Of a stretch of DNA of 64,000 nt, positions 1 through 15,500 are shown piece by piece. The position numbers and the translations under genes are program-made. Origin of the DNA: Siniperca chuatsi. Taxonomy: Eukaryota; Chordata; Actinopteri; Centrarchiformes; Sinipercidae. Under the pieces are notes generated by a model. The model searched no databases. It had not been told where the DNA came from and saw nothing but the letters and a program-made list of their open reading frames with translations. Location of the stretch: contig NC_058051.1 in NCBI RefSeq assembly GCF_020085105.1, positions 24,679,455 to 24,743,454 of the forward strand, given 5' to 3'. Positions within the stretch are counted from its first letter, which is position 1; each line of letters opens with the position of its first letter.

Positions 1-198
1 GGATTTCTAAAACAGAGTCGAGAGAGCAGGGTTTTTATGTACAGTGTTTAACTTCCTTGTAACCTGGGAGAAGTACAGGCCAAACTTTGGGATAGCCGCC
101 TGCCTGCGTTCAGGTCAGTGGACGCGGGAGGTAAAGTTGGAGCTTCGTCAAGTTAGCTAGGTACTGTCAGGGTGGCGGATATGCGCCCACACCTTCAA

Positions 199-206
199 TA
201 TAAAAG
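199..206 (+). promoter_or_regulatory. Possible TATA-like box upstream of prickle3
   Basis: A TATAAAAG string lies about 390 bases before the prickle3 start codon. If used, transcription would begin near 230 and leave a roughly 360-base 5' leader. The stretch up to 589 has no other recognisable gene. This is inference from one motif, and fish housekeeping-type promoters often lack a TATA box. Confidence 0.25.
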
Positions 207-589
207 CGGGGACGTTATCAGTTTGAATTAAACCAGTTAGCCAGTAAATATTTGTACCAATTAAATTAGCTCATGTGTATTTGATAAAAGTGGGTTTCTT
301 GATTTGGCTTTTATTTTGTCTCTGCTCGAGATAAGTCCAACATAGGTGTTAATATGCGTTTTACGTTGAAAGCTCAGCCGGAAGGCAAATTTGTCAGTTA
401 GGCTAGCTTGTCAGTTGAGTTGCCAAAGTAGTTAGCCGAGGCGGAAGGAGGAGTCTGCGGCAGTCTGAGGGGGACATCATGTAGTTTAACGCACACTGTG
501 TGACTTGAAATATTTAGACCTCAGTGTTTCTTCCCTCCTTTTGTTCACTTGGAAACTCATTTGTGGTTTTTTAACATCCAACCGACATC

Positions 590-3500
590 ATGTTCCTGCG
601 CGGATCTAAAAAGCGACGGTCGAACCGCTCGGTAAGTGTCTGTTTTTTCCCCATTTATTTCTTAATGACTTTCACAACTCAGTAAACAGTTTCGGAAACC
701 TGTTAACTGTTATACCATCTTCTTTTAACACACTTTCGGATTATTTATAAGGTGTTTAATTCTTTCTCTGCTTCACTGTAAGAGTAGACTTGAAATGAAC
801 TTATAGGCTATTCAAGTCAAACACAGAAAACAGCCCAAGCGGAACTTTGTCCCACCGTCACCTGGCTTTTGTGTCGGTACATTGATTTTGTAAACAAACC
901 CTTACCTACACTTATGATAAATGATGTTATATTATTTTATTATACAGTGTACCATAAAGTCCTACATTCTTTGTTTCTTGAGTCATTTCGTGCGCCCCAG
1001 GTATAGTCAGGAGGGGTCAGACTACGTCATAGATTCTTACCTGAGCAGGTTGGGATGTGGTAGCTGTAACCTGAACATGTTTATTACCTTTGTCAGGTTT
1101 TCATTACAACAACAATTGATGCTCTGTTAAATTATGCTCTTGTTGGACTTTTGCCCAAAACACAGCCTATATGTTCAGGTTACTGAACAAATGAAGCTTG
1201 TTTTCGGACCAGACTAACAGCTGTGTGGCCATGAAACATCTGGCTCTGCAGCACACTTGGAATATATCCAGACAGTGACTGTGAATCCAACTACAATCAT
1301 ACCACACTACTTGTTGTAAAATTCACGTTCAAAGTGGACTAATAACAAACCAGACCATAATACCTTTTTCTGAAGTTTAACTCTGCGTTAGTAAGTTTGT
1401 AAATGTGTTTGTATTTAATATAGATCTTGCAATTTACATGTAACACATCCTTTGTGTAAGCGCTTTAACAATATTTAAACACTCAGGACACCTGTCCCCA
1501 CCTGACACATACAATAACTACACTCAAGTATTAATGAATATCATCAATATTTTATGCAACACTCCATTACATCAGCACTATAAAAGGGAGTTTTGAATCA
1601 TGTTACAACACAGATGTTAACAAATGCAAAATGTATCTTAAACACTATGTATATTGTCTTTATTTTATTGTTTTAACAAACTTAAAATGATTTGTAGATT
1701 ATCAGAGCGGGGAATAGATCGATTTATGGTCTATAATATGATATTATGAGATTAGATATCATCTGTCTTCCTTTTCCTAACAGCTGCACTACAATTAAGT
1801 ATTATCATTTTGTGTATTAATCTGATTGTTGTGGACGAATTAAATGAACAATTAATGTCTATACAGTACCTCCTTGGCTATCATTACAGTGATTTTCATC
1901 TCACGGACTGTGTTACCCATCCATTGCTTTATACAGTTTGGGACTCAATATGAAGCTCATGATCGTTCACAGTGTCTCAGATCATAGACTTCCAAAAATA
2001 TGAATCATATGACTGTGAATTTACAGTTATAATATTATGTGATTTAAGATGTTGAAACACTTGTTTTCCCAATTCGGATTAGTCGGACCCGCTAACAGAA
2101 AACTGATATTACAATCTGACTGATCAAAGAAACAGTGTTGCTGTCATATTCCACTTGCCAATATGCTGAATATCTAGCAATTGGCCTTTTTCACAGCCGA
2201 CATTTTGACATGTCACAGTAGAAAAAGCGCAGGTGTAAATAATAAATTTGTCTTGGCGGCTGGCTGTTTGATCCCGTCCAGTGAGGAGAGGTGCATCTAC
2301 TCAGCATGCCATGGCAGCAAAGGCCCCTGACCTCTGACCCCTTCCGTTAATGTTTAACCCCTCCACAACCACAACATTGAGGACAGGAAAACCTAAATGA
2401 CAATCACTGTCTTCTGTCTCATTCATCTTTCTTATTTAGGTTAATAAACTCTTTAGGTTAAAGTCAAGTCAAGTCTATTTTGATTTATGTTGCCCAATAT
2501 CACAAATCACAAATTTAATTTGTGAAAAAGGGGCTAAAGTGTTTAAAGTGCTTTCCTCCTACGTGAAGAGTACCACTCACTTAGCGTTTAGTACGGGCAT
2601 GTATCATTTAGGTGTATTAATTATCCATTCCCTTATATTATTGTAAGTAATAATGGCTGAACCAGTGCAGTTGCCTTTTGATGTCACAAAACAAAGCTGG
2701 CAGACTTTCAGTTTGTCCATTACCTGATTACACGGTTACTTGGTAGCAAGAAAGAGCTCAAGTAAACCAAGGCAGCGCCATGTGATTAAACCTTATACCC
2801 ACTTAGTGAAAACAAAGGAGCTGATATGAAAAGTCTGACGCCGGTCTGAGTGTGAGCATGTGAGCTGATGTAAACTTGTGAATGTATTATTTACTTTACC
2901 CACGCTTAGTTTAGAAGAAACTTCCTACCACCACTCCCCAACACATCCTTCACTTGCAGCACAATAGGCAAACATCATTGTTGGGCCACAAACTCGAAGC
3001 ATTATCTTTTGTGGAAAACTGAAAGGAAAAACACATGAAACCTACAAGTCTCTGTGTAGCCTTGACATATAGGACACATGATAAGGAAACATAACGCTAA
3101 CTGGCAGCGGCTAATGTTCAAGACTTCAAGAAAAATCTGTTTTCATCAAAATACAGTCATTAAGGAGTAAATTAAAGGGTCCTGCCTATTTAAATTAACC
3201 TCTGTTTTTAACAAGGAGAAAACAACAGCTGTGAGGACCCAAGATGTTGATTTTTTTTCCATCTCACAATCTAGTTTGTGAGCACATGATGTGTTAATTA
3301 GAACAAAGTTGACAGATTTTTATGCATATTTGGATATGTGTACAGATAAGACCTCCAGATCTCCTGATCATTTTGTTTTTTTAAATTAACCTAATTGGAT
3401 GGCGTGTGACCTTGCCAAAGTTGTAATGAATGTTGTGAAAACTCTCTAGGATGTTCTCTTGTTTTCTGTTTGCACATGATGGGACCAAATATTTCAGGTA

Positions 3501-6500
3501 AATTTAAAGGCTTTTCTCAGGATTCCTAATCCACCATTATTCATTACGTCATGATTTCTCCCGTGCTTAAACTCTTAATTACTATCTGTCTTTAATTGAG
3601 TGAGCGTCCATACTATGATGTTGAACCCCTTATCCCTTTATCCCATTATGCTGAGTTTAATCTAATGTAGGCAGACCTCCATCTCATCAACCACCTTAAT
3701 TCTGGAGAAATTCAAGCACAAAAGCTGAGAAGCAGAGACACAGTGGGCTGTCATGCTACATCAGATAAATAATATTACTCTCAGAAGAACTTCTTTGTTT
3801 TATGATCAGAAAATGAACCTCAGTTGCCTGAGGTGGATGTTTTCAAACTCAAAGAATGGCTGTCTCTGGATTTCCAGAGGTCTTGCTATCTTAATTTTTT
3901 GGTAAGATTTTAATCAGACCTCTGTGAGCTTGATGAGATGGAAATCTGACTATTCAAGATTACCCTGACCTACAGACCATCGTACGTCTAATATAATGTG
4001 TACCCTAATACCTCAAATATTTCTAATCCCATATGTAACATAGCCAGCTTTAAGTTAAGCAATTCAAAACTATGGAAGTGGCTCATCATACCTATAATTC
4101 ATACCTGTTTGGCTGACCTCTTTAAGAAAACTACCAGTCAAGTTCAGAGGCAACAAGCCTTCAACATCAGCTAGCTTGGTATCTCTTGTCAAATGTGTTT
4201 TTCCAAGAAGGAGAATAAAATCATAATTTCTGGATCTGTTTTCTGTTCATAAACGATGTTGTGAAGAAGTTAGTGCTGATCCCACCCCCCAAAATTGTCC
4301 TGTCAAGATGAATTGTTTGTGAACTGTACAAATAAAGTTAGGCTTCACTGAAAAAAGCAGATAAAAGAGTGCCTGAGTGGAGAAAAATGACACTGTAATC
4401 GCTTCAGTTCGGCTACAATTTCCAAAAGTGTTTTTAGCCTGTAGATATTTACTTTCATTCTGTGTAACCTTAATAAATGTAATATTTAGGAGTGTACACC
4501 GTACACCAGTGTGAAATGTACAGGCATTTTGTAGTGTGTGCCTCCTCCCTGGCTCAAGTCACCATGTCAGTGTCACAGCTCAGGAACTCGTTCCTAAGGA
4601 AATAACAACTGAAAGGTCCAGTCACCCAGAAATCATCTGTACGCTTCATTTAGCCCATCACCTTTCATACCTGGCTGTGTTAACGACAATCAAAAGTGCC
4701 GATTAACAAGGCAGCATGGAGCAAGACAGATCCCAATGCACGCAACACACAGTGAGGCATTTAAAAACAGCATGTAAATTATAGTTCACTGTCATGTGGG
4801 ACTATTCTGGACTAACTAGTTCATGTTCCTACGGAACTGGAGACAGTCATCAGTGCAAATAGCACTGGAACCACGTACAAAACTACTCAAACGGAATTAT
4901 TTCTACTTTGAAAAAAACGCAAAAATAATTTTATGTTCACAAGTACAAGAAAGCAAGCTGCTAATTGCTCCCAGTACATGTAGCTGTGGTTTCTCAATGC
5001 ATTAGTGAAGCACTTACACCCCATACAACAAACCTTACAACCCTCAGATATCACCGAGATAAGCTAAGCAAACTCAGTGTTAATCAAAGTAATGCATTGC
5101 AGTTCTTGAATTTGTTCATAAATAACTCTGCATGGGAAAACAAGCTTGGCATGAGCACTGGTGGTTAGTGGTTAGAGCCGTTTACCACATGAGGTGTGTG
5201 TGGTTGTAAAAAGAAAGATCAAAACAGCTGAGCAGGTGTGCACAGGTACCTTGTTGTATCACATATCTGCATTTTACTGCTTTGCTCATTAAACTCTGTC
5301 TGTCTGTGCACATGCAAGTATTATGCATCTTTATGTGCAATCTGTCCATGTGTTTGAGAAGAGCAAATGTTTTTATGTTTGAAAGTAAGTTTTAAGTAAA
5401 GTTTTGTCGATTTTTTTTTTTTTTACAGACAGAACATATGAGACACATGCTTTGTGGAGTGGAAAACAATAGCGTCATTGAATCCCTTCAGAGGGGAAAA
5501 AGTAGCTAATAAATAGCTAAAAATGCACACACATTTTCTCAGCTGTCAACAGTAAGTTCTTATAACAGAAGGTAGAAGAGGTGCCCTAGAATTAAGGCAT
5601 CAGAGAAAAAGAAAGTGGAGACAAAGTGACTACATGGAGAGGGAAAGGGTGCAGCTCTCATCCTGTGTCTGCTTCCTTCCTCTCATCTCTAAAAAGAGTC
5701 CCGTCTGCAGTCTATAGTCTGCATACACACACACATGCACACATGCTAGGCTGCAGGAAAAGAATAAGAGATATGAGGTAGTCGATTTAGTGCTAAGCTG
5801 TTCAGTTGCTGTTGGCTAAGTCAGATGCACGGCTCAGCACTTTTGGCAAAAGGCATTTTTGAGATTTTACTTCCCTCATTATTCTGTATATCCCATCACG
5901 TACAAAACACACAATATAACATTCCTAAAACTCACAGCTGAATATAACTGTGGCTAAGTTTGAAGACTGGTCACAAGCAAACAGGTTTACCTCGGGGCTA
6001 ATAATGAAAAATTCTGGATATTATTTACAGTTTTTTGTGTCTTACAACATTTTGTCCTCAGTCCTTATTGCAATGACTAGTGATTGTACACACTCAACAG
6101 GAAAACACATTTGAGCACAGAGATGCATTCATACTAACCACCAGTGCTGTGATTTATGCACTGTATGCTGTCAGTCACGAGCTGTGTCAAATACAATATA
6201 TCTATAAAGATGTTACACATGCCTGTTACTGTACTGTGCAACTATTCTAATGGTTTATATCTATGCCAGTTCAAGCGCACAGGATTTTCATAAATTGACG
6301 TCATTAAGTAATTCATGGGAAATCTATAGACAGCCCATACTCCACTCCAAACACCTTCAGTAAAAACTAAAGCAATTGACTCTAAGTGCATTCTGCTTGT
6401 GGTTTAAGTGGAAAAACTACTCACTCGCTCAATATGATGTTGATGTTTCTGCAGCCATGTCTAGCAAACACTATACGTGCTAACTATGTTGCTTTAACCT

Positions 6501-9500
6501 AACTGTCTTGCGATAAAAGGTATGAATGGTGCTCCATGGGAAATGATGTGAGCTGAATAGTGTTTGTGTGTGTTATGTTTTCAGCAGGAGGAAGAGGACC
6601 CAGACAGAGGGCAGCCCTGTATGCACTGTGGGGACCAGTGCCCCGGCTTCCGTGTCCATGGCTGGAGGTATGAACCGTAGGGCTCTTAAGCATTGCCAGC
6701 GCTGCCTGTTGCCTTAGCAGGAAATGTTTGTCTCATACTTTATATTCACCTTTGGTAGAGTTACTCTCTCTCCTGCTGCTGTTTGGATCTTGTGCAACTT
6801 CTGATAATAACCAGCTACTTAAAAGCAAGGTCTAAAATCAGGCTGTTATCAAAAGATGTGACACCCAAACAATTTTAATGTAATTTTGTGCACAGAAACA
6901 GAAGAATTTTTATTCAAACAATATTCTTTTACACACCAGCTATTATATACATTACCAGTATTTCTGATAACATGAGGCCAGTTAACATCCAGCCAGCAGA
7001 TACATTTTATTTAATTGGCTGACTGTCAGATATAGTGTGCCACTATCAACAAGGACAAAATTTGACTGATTCTGATTTATTCACTAGACATAAAGACACT
7101 TTTCTTTATGGGTACATAAAAGTGTAATGAGTAGATATATAAGAATCAATAGTTCAGGAGTCAAACTGTGTGTGTGTGTGTGTGTGTATTTGCACGTCTT
7201 AGGAAGGACAGCAACATCGCTGCCATCAGAAATCCGCTTAACTGTGATCTGTGTACACAATACGTGCATATATACATTAAAAGACAACACACATGACGCA
7301 GTCAGGGCACCACATGATATTCACAGAGCCGATCAGCCCTATTGACTGTGGTCATAAAGAATCAGAGCTATAGACCCATGAATGCCATTAAGCCCTGACA
7401 TCTGTAACAGAAGCAGCTGCATTTAGTTTGAGTTGACTTCATCTTCATGGGTCAACTGAAGCGCTACAGAGCAGCAGACATCCTGCAACATGCGCTGTAC
7501 GTCTGCGCTCCAGCGATTTAAACTTAAGATCTAGTCCATGTCCTATGCCTAGTATTTGTCATTTTCTATACTGGAAATAGGGTCATATCCAGGAGGCGAA
7601 AGGTGAAAAGCATTGTGTTGCTTGATACAACGGATCATTTTCTTTAGCGCAGATCAACTGAGTGTTCATCTGGAACAAGTTTTTATGGACACAAGGCGAG
7701 CACTACTCAGCAGAAGGATGAGTGTTTCGTAGGATGTTTATATTGTGTTTTTGAATGTTCAGAGAGTTTTTGTAACTGTAGGAGTCTCTGCAGCAAAAAC
7801 ACTTTCAATTCTTGTAATTCCTGCTTTTTAAGCTTGGGCACAAGCCACTTGAAATGTATGTCAGCCGACATACCTCTTACACCTATTTGTTCAGGAGTTG
7901 TTAACCACTGTCAAAGGCCAACCTGAACAACAATTTATTTTATTCTGTTAAGCAAGTTCTTGCGTGCTTTCATTTGAGCCCCCTTTTCTTTTCTCTCCCT
8001 TCTTTAGTCCGTTAGTGAATATCCAGCTGGTTGGGTCTCTTGGTTAGTCTAATCCTGTCAATCACGCTAATAAGATTAGGCTATACTGCTGTGATAGTAA
8101 CCCTCTTTACCACTTCATACCTCCCTCTGTCTCCCCCACTGTCTCCCCCTTTCTCCATTTCACTGCTGCTTTCCCTTTTCGAATGTGACATTTGTGTTTC
8201 ATTAAAAAAAAATCTGTATTTCTTTATTACTAATTATTTATATAGAGTGTAGAAGAAGCAAAGAGTCAAACAGTTGGAAGGAAGCTGTATGATCCAGATT
8301 ATACATTTCATTTTTTTCCAAGTACATTATGTTGTGTTTAGTGGTTCCAGACTCTAAGACTGTAGAGTACAATCACCAAGTTTGACACACAGCTAGATGA
8401 ATGAAAAAAGGGAAGAAGATTTATTTCTGGTTACGAAGGCTGCGTTCACAATCCCAGATGTGGCACTGCATGGCTGAGGCTGACTGTGGCTCAGTGATGG
8501 AGAGAATAAAACAAAAGGCACAGGAATGCGTACTTCATGTAACCAAAAGACTGTAATTGTATCTTTTAGCTTTTTCAGTTCTGTTCCCTCTATTCAGGTC
8601 AAGACAAAAGCTTAGAAGTTAGGATGTAATCTAAAACATGTGTGCTGCTCTCTACCTCCGGCCACACTCTGGTGTAAGTCTAGCCCCTGTACGTATCGAT
8701 CTGTTTACAGTATGTTTAATCTGTGTAGAAATAACACAATGCTGTGGTTTATGGAAGATTTTCAGTTATGCATTTGGCTGGAGGACAGATCTGAAATGAC
8801 TGGGGGAGGTAACAAAGGGAAATGTCTTGTTTAGACATTTCAAATCTTAGCTGATCCAGGAGAATGAAGAACATGATAGTGATTCAATGATTGAGATTTA
8901 TGGGGGTCAGTTTTTAAGACCCCAGAGTCCGTTGCTAATTGCATCTTCCTTAATAACCAATTTAGAGTCACACCTTCCCTTATGGAGAAGACAATCCAAG
9001 TGACCACAGGCTTGACTGCTGATGCTCGCTGAGAGGGAAGTGATCCATCTTCATCTTGAGCTTTCTCAGACAGAGCTTAGACTGGGGTGGGGGGCAGATG
9101 GTGCTTCCGCTGCCCAGCAGCGAGCAAATTGAGTTACTTTTGACCCACAGGTCCCCACCACGCTTCAAAAGTGTTCAAAGTCGCCATCGCCATTAGTCTG
9201 GGTGGCCATGCGGCAATTACTCAGTTGCTAATTAGTGGCAGAGAGTTATAGGACAAGGCCCATCTGTTTCTTAGAATCAGATCTAAGGAGGGCTTCATTT
9301 TACCCCACTGCAGTCAGTCTCAGTTATAGATTATCACACCAGCAGTACACATTTAAAGCAGAGGATTATCTTATGGCTGCTACACTGGATTCCCCACCAG
9401 TTTTAATAACTATAAACTTACCTGCAATATGCCCAAAAACAGTGGTTTGGTTTTTTGAAAGTTAGTTGTCTAAAAACTCCATTATGGTAGGGCTAAAAGT

Positions 9501-12500
9501 TAACTAACAATTATTTTCATTATTGATTCATCTGCCGATTTATGTTCTTGATTAATCAAATCAAATGACTTGTCTTATCTGACCAACAGTCCAAAATGAA
9601 AAGATATTCAGTTTAATATCATACAAGACAAAGACGAGCAGAAAATCTTGACATTTTAGAAGCTGGAACCAGAGAATATTTGGTTTGTTTGCTTTAAAAA
9701 TCTGAAACTATGTCAAAATAATTTCAGATAAAAAATGTTGTCAATTGACTAATGAATTAATCGTCTATCTGTTGCAGCTCTACGTTGCAGCTGTTACAAC
9801 TAAGCCACATTGCTGACTGATGCTGGAGTTGTTGAATTGTTACTTTAAAGATCTTTTGCGCATAAAGCAAAATAAAAAAACAGAAAAATCAATGAAAGAA
9901 AGATAAGTGAATAATGAAGGATCTAAGCATTCTGTGTCTTCTTTAGCAGACGTGTCCTTACTGATATTCATCCTTAGTGATTGAACAAAGTCAGATGAGC
10001 TGGCATGAATTCAGAGATGTGTCGTGACTTCACTAAGACTAAAAGTCACGCTGCCTGCTTGATATTTCACCAGGGACACTTTGTTGTCATGCATGCCCAT
10101 CTTGATCGCATAATATGACAAATACTGCACAGCACAGCATTGCTCATAGGCTCAAAATCTGCTCCACTTTTTTCTATGATTAATAACTGCATCAAAGCAA
10201 CAATCGTCCATCTGTTGTGAATCAGTTACTGCAGTCTGGTCAGAGGAGAAAAGACACAGTGAGTTTTTACACTTGGACTCTGATGTTTCATATCTTCAAA
10301 GGCAGCGTGAGTAAATTGTCGGGCTTAATTGAAATGTGTAATAGAAACGCCTACTGCATGTGTACTTTAGCTTATCTTTTAAAGTAAATTTAAAAATCGC
10401 ATGTGTGTACCTTGAGAGCTGTGTTTGTATTTTCTGTAGTTCATGGTTGTGTTCAGTGCTGTGGAGCCTTTTGTTTGAGCCCACTGTCAGCACAGAGGAA
10501 GGTGGGAGTCGGGGGTGGCGGGGACATTGAAAAGACCCGAGCAGACAGAGAAATTACCACATGGAGAGGAGCTGCCATAGAATATCCTGCTCTTACTGAC
10601 AGACAGGCTGACAGGCAGGCAGTAGTAGTAGTAGAAACCTTCACAGTTTCAGTGGAACACAAGTCTGGATGGGACAGCGTCAACAGGCCAACCTGGACTA
10701 ATTTGTCATGATTACAGCAGGTACTGAAGAAACCATATTTTACTGTCTAACAGGATTAGAGGGACTAGAAACTCAAACAGTCGTTAAGTTGAAAGATGTG
10801 GGAGGCTGGAGTTTTTATGTGTGTGTGTGTGTGTTTAGATGATAATTCTTCTTGTGTTTCATAGCCTGACTTTATGTTGTTTTGTACACATATCTGTGTG
10901 TGAACTTTAGGTGCAGAACATGACGTCAAGTACAGTTAGTGTTGTTACTCACCTGTCCTGTACACAGTTGGCTGCATTTAATGTATCTTAACAAGAAGAC
11001 TATATGATATCTTCATGGAGATGGCATTTTATTTAATGATGTAGAAGAAAAACACATTTTTCAGTAAAAGCTAATTAAGGCTGTTGGATTTCCAAAAGAG
11101 GGGTGCACGGTGGCAGAGCGGCTACAGCTCCTGCCTCCCAATAAGGAGATCGTGGGTTCGTGGGTTCGATTCCCGGACCAGACCAACATCACACAATCTC
11201 TCTGGGTGGAGTCTGCATGTCCTCCCCGTGTTACCGTGGGTTCTCTCCGGGTTCTCCGGCTTCCTCCCACCGTCCGAAGACATGCATGTGTAGGTTAATT
11301 GATAACTCTAAATTGCCCGTATTGAATGAATGTGTGAGTGAATGGTTGTCTGTCCTTGTCTGTGTCTGTGTTCGCCCTGCGACGAGTTGGCCACTGTCCA
11401 GGGTGTGCCCTGCCTAAGGCCCGAAGTCACTGGGATAGGCTCCAGTCACCCGCGACCCCCTAACGGGGACCAAGCGGTAGAAAATGGATGGATGGATGGA
11501 TGGATGGATTTCCAAAAGTTCAAATGCATTTATTTCAGCTCTATAAAGTATATTAGTATATCAATATTTAGTTTCTATTTACATTTTCCATCTAATACTC
11601 CTATTATGACTACTCATCATAATGACAACGCTGTAATCCTGTTGGCAGATAATAAAGCACTTTGCTTTAATTATTATTATTTAGTTCTAATTATGTTGTT
11701 TATTATCTATGAGTGGATTATCTATAGCCGGTAAACATAAACAAAGATACATTATTAACAACAATAACAGCACCAGCTGTACCAGCAGTCTCAGTAACAA
11801 TGTTTAAATGTTCCAAGCAAATGTAGAGGCAGATTGTTGATTCCTCTCCAAAGCAGCATCTGCTGTGTCTCTAACACTGCTGGTTACTAACACACATGGC
11901 TGGTTGTGGGTTCAGTGCAGTTCCCTTATATTTGTTGGTTTTTATTTTTAATTACATTTGTCTGTGCACTTTTATTTAGACATTTGCACTCAAGCTCATG
12001 AGTGTTTTCCCACGATGAAATTTAAGGAACTACAAGTTGGTGTCTTTCCTCATAATCGATATTTCAGACACCACTAGTTTGATTTTGACTAGTGCTGCAA
12101 CTAACGATTATTTTCATTCGATTAATCTGACAATTAATTTCTCAACTAATTGTTTTGTCTATGAAATGCCCAGAGCTCAATGTTGTCATATGAATTGTTT
12201 TGTTTGACCAACAGTCCATGACCCAGAGTTATAATTTATGATGACATAAAACAGCAAAACAGCAGCAAATGCTCCCATTTGAGGAGGTAGAATGACTAAA
12301 TGTTTGACATTTCTGCTTTGAACGTCTTGAACGAATAATCAATTATAAATATAGTTGCGGATTTCTGTCAACCAGCTCTAATTTTGACAACAATCTGGTG
12401 AATGATACATTTTACCATTTACAAATCTGAAAACTAAAGTGAAAACTATCTAGTCGTACTCATAGCCATTCTTGCTCTATAAATGTCTACCCAGACAATC

Positions 12501-15500
12501 AAAGTATATTTTATTGGATTTTCCCTCATTTGGAACTTCCTATTAATTGTTTGACCTATCAGCACCAAATGTGGTACATGTAACCAGCGGGGACAAAGCC
12601 TAGTTGTATTACATCAGAGGCTTGTGACTCAAATAATTGAACAGGACAGGGCTCAGCACAGCAGGGAATGGTAAATTGCAGTGTTGAAATACCCTTCAGA
12701 AATGTGCTGCTTTTAAGTTTACTGAAGTTATGATTAAAAAACCTCTTGCTAAGCAAATGAGAAATAAAATGTTTTGGAATAGCATTCTGTGTCATACCAT
12801 AACTATACAATACACCATACTTGTGGTGCTGATTTGCTCATTTGTGGGTTCAGCGTTTTGTCTGTTGTATATGTAGTAAGTCCCCATGGTTTAGGTTTTT
12901 ACAGAAGAAGTATATTTAAATGTTTTGGTATGTGCACAAACCAGTCTTTGGTCAAACTCTGCCCTAATGGCAAGATATCTGTAGAGCAGCCTGCGCAAAG
13001 AGAGACATGATTTGAGACTCTCCTACATACTTTCATACCTCAAATTCATTCAAATTGGCACTTTGTCATCTCCCAATTACGGTAGGTTGCATGTGAGGGT
13101 TGGCACCCACTGGTGATTATATCCCTGTTACAAATGCTTTCATCATGTGGAGGCTGGTGGTGGTGGGGGTTGGAGTGGGATACTGGTGGGGTGAGACCGG
13201 GTGTATCTGCCATCTGTCCCATCATGCCAGGTCTCCGGCTGTGTCCTCCTACCCGCTTACACAGGCATGTGCCTTGCAGTCCCCCCTCCCCTTTTGCTAA
13301 CACACACACATACAAAGGCACACACACACACACAAATACAGCTGGGGTCAGATTACAACATGGCTTAGCCTAAGCTGACTTGCTGTGTTTACTATTATTT
13401 ATATTGGTTCTACCTGCTTGGCGACCACGGCCATATAAGGTGCCAACACAGGACATCTGCATGTTACAGGCATATACTGGCCTGGGCCTGAGAAAAGGTA
13501 CTGGGATCCCATAGCAGCATTTATTTTCTCTGTTTTGTCAACTCCTTAGCAATTAACTTGTGTTGGGTAAAGAGAGTAGAGCACATTCAATCTGACATGC
13601 AGCAATTACTAGTTGCTAACATTTCAAAGGAGCTAGACCTTTAATGAGATGATTGATTAGAAGAGGAGCTCTCATGTAGTTGTGTGTGTTTGTATGCTAG
13701 CTTTTTGGTTGCGTTGGGGGGATGGGTGCTGGAATAAAGCAGCTTTGTGCCTTGTGAACTTGAGCCACAAGTACCAGCTGGCAGTCTGTTATGCAATCGG
13801 AACAGAGATGTACACAGGCAATACATGCTGCATATGGCCACATTGTCGCATCCACACACATAAGTGACACCCACACCTCACTGTCACCTCAGGGCGCTTT
13901 AATCTGACTCCACCGGTCCCACACACAGGCACACCCACCGCCAGACTGAATGTGGTGAGGAGTCAGAGGACAAGATGGGGTGTAATACGAGGCTGAGGGA
14001 GATTATTGCTCCCATCTTCACTTCCCTCTCTTAACTGCCCCAGGACTGACAGCCAGGCTTATATCTGTGACCTAATTTCCTGCTTGTTTGGTAGTAGTTT
14101 GTTTGGGATGTGCTGGGCCTCATGCAGATCTGGTGAGATGTTGGTGTAATGTGGGCATTAACTGGATTGTCCAATCCTCAATAACATCTGCGATGTTGTG
14201 TAAATGCATTAACACTACACACTATACATAAACTATACACTATTTAGACGATTTTTTGTTCTGAATTTTCTGTGAAGGAGTTTGTTTTAAATGATCTGAA
14301 GATTGTGCTTTTGAGTCCCCATATGACAACTGTTGTATTAGTCATTTTTTGCTGCAGGGAGTATAGTTGAGTCAACCTCAAGAATGTGTGTGGGCAGGTT
14401 TGTGACATAATGTTTCCAACGCAAAGTGTGTTCATAAATAATAAAGTTACAAACTGTGGGAGTGCCCGTATGAATGTGGTGTAAACAGAGTTATTACTTT
14501 AAGAGCCCTATTGTTTGGCTTTGTTTAAGGAGCTGGCCTTACTACCTTGGTTAAAAAATCAACTGAACCTGTTGGCTATTTTTAATTTTCTTTGTATTTC
14601 TGCTTTGTCAGATGGTATCAGAGGGACTGATATACATCTGAAGTCTTGAATAAAATTTTAACACTGTGGTTTGCACCTTAGTACCTGAAGCACCAGGAGA
14701 ACCCAGCTGTGATATTTCTTGAAATATTTGACATTTGATAAGCTTTGACTTGTATATCAGTAAAACAATGTCCCCAAGGATGAAGCCCAAAGCCCTTGTC
14801 TCCACAGGAAGATTTGTGTACACTGCAAGTGTGTGCGAGAGGAGCATGCCGTGCGCTCGGTGCCGGGCCAGCTGGAAAAGATGATGACGAAGCTGGTGTC
14901 AGACTTCCAGAGGCACTCCATCTCCGACGACGACTCGGGCTGCGCCTCCGAGGAGTATGCATGGGTCCCACCTGGGCTCAAGCCCGAACAGGTAACAATC
15001 AGGGTGATGAGCAGACGCAGAGTCGAGACAAAAATTAATGCTACACAGGCACGCTTCTACTTGGACATGTTCATACATACACTCAACAATTTGATAACTA
15101 TGGGAAGAAATACAGTGTTTTTGATTTATGACTGCAATTGCAATAAATTGCTCTCTAAATAAAGTACCCTCTGTACTCATTACTCATGTCATTGCCTTTA
15201 TGTGAATACACTTGTCTCCTCATACAGGTATACCAGTATTTTAGCTGCTTGCCAGAGGACAGGGTGCCTTATGTGAACAGTCCAGGGGAGAGATACCGAA
15301 TCAAACAACTGCTGCACCAGCTTCCAGCCCACGACAGTGAGGTAACATCACTGTGACTGTGACTTTGGATGTTTTAGTCTTTGGCTTCACTCCTGGTGTA
15401 TTGTAATAGTGTGGTGCCAAATACATACAATCTTTCAGTCTAGTACGTTTGCTAAATCACAATACAATAACACCTTATTATTATTATTATTAATTCTGAG

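Larger units (their letters stand above)
6668..14807 (+). other. prickle3 intron 2 (8.1 kb), repeat-bearing
   Basis: This is the largest intron of the gene. It contains (TG)n tracts, two copies of a GCTGCAACTAA-type dispersed element (9492-9783 and 12092-12380), a complete SINE at 11099-11505, a G-rich stretch near 13150-13200 and a CA-rich stretch near 13300-13335. Open frames of 60-130 codons inside it overlap these repeats or have repetitive composition, and none resembles a known protein. Confidence 0.7.

Noticed and set aside
10403-10711. Open frame of 102 codons (+ strand) in prickle3 intron 2
   Set aside because: Contains low-complexity Gly and Val runs from simple repeats, and no splice signals link it to prickle3.
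11342-11734. Open frame of 130 codons (+ strand)
   Set aside because: It runs through the SINE tail and its GGAT run into plain intron; no protein family resemblance.
13140-13210. G-rich stretch with possible quadruplex potential
   Set aside because: G runs are short and irregular; no promoter or exon nearby gives it a role.
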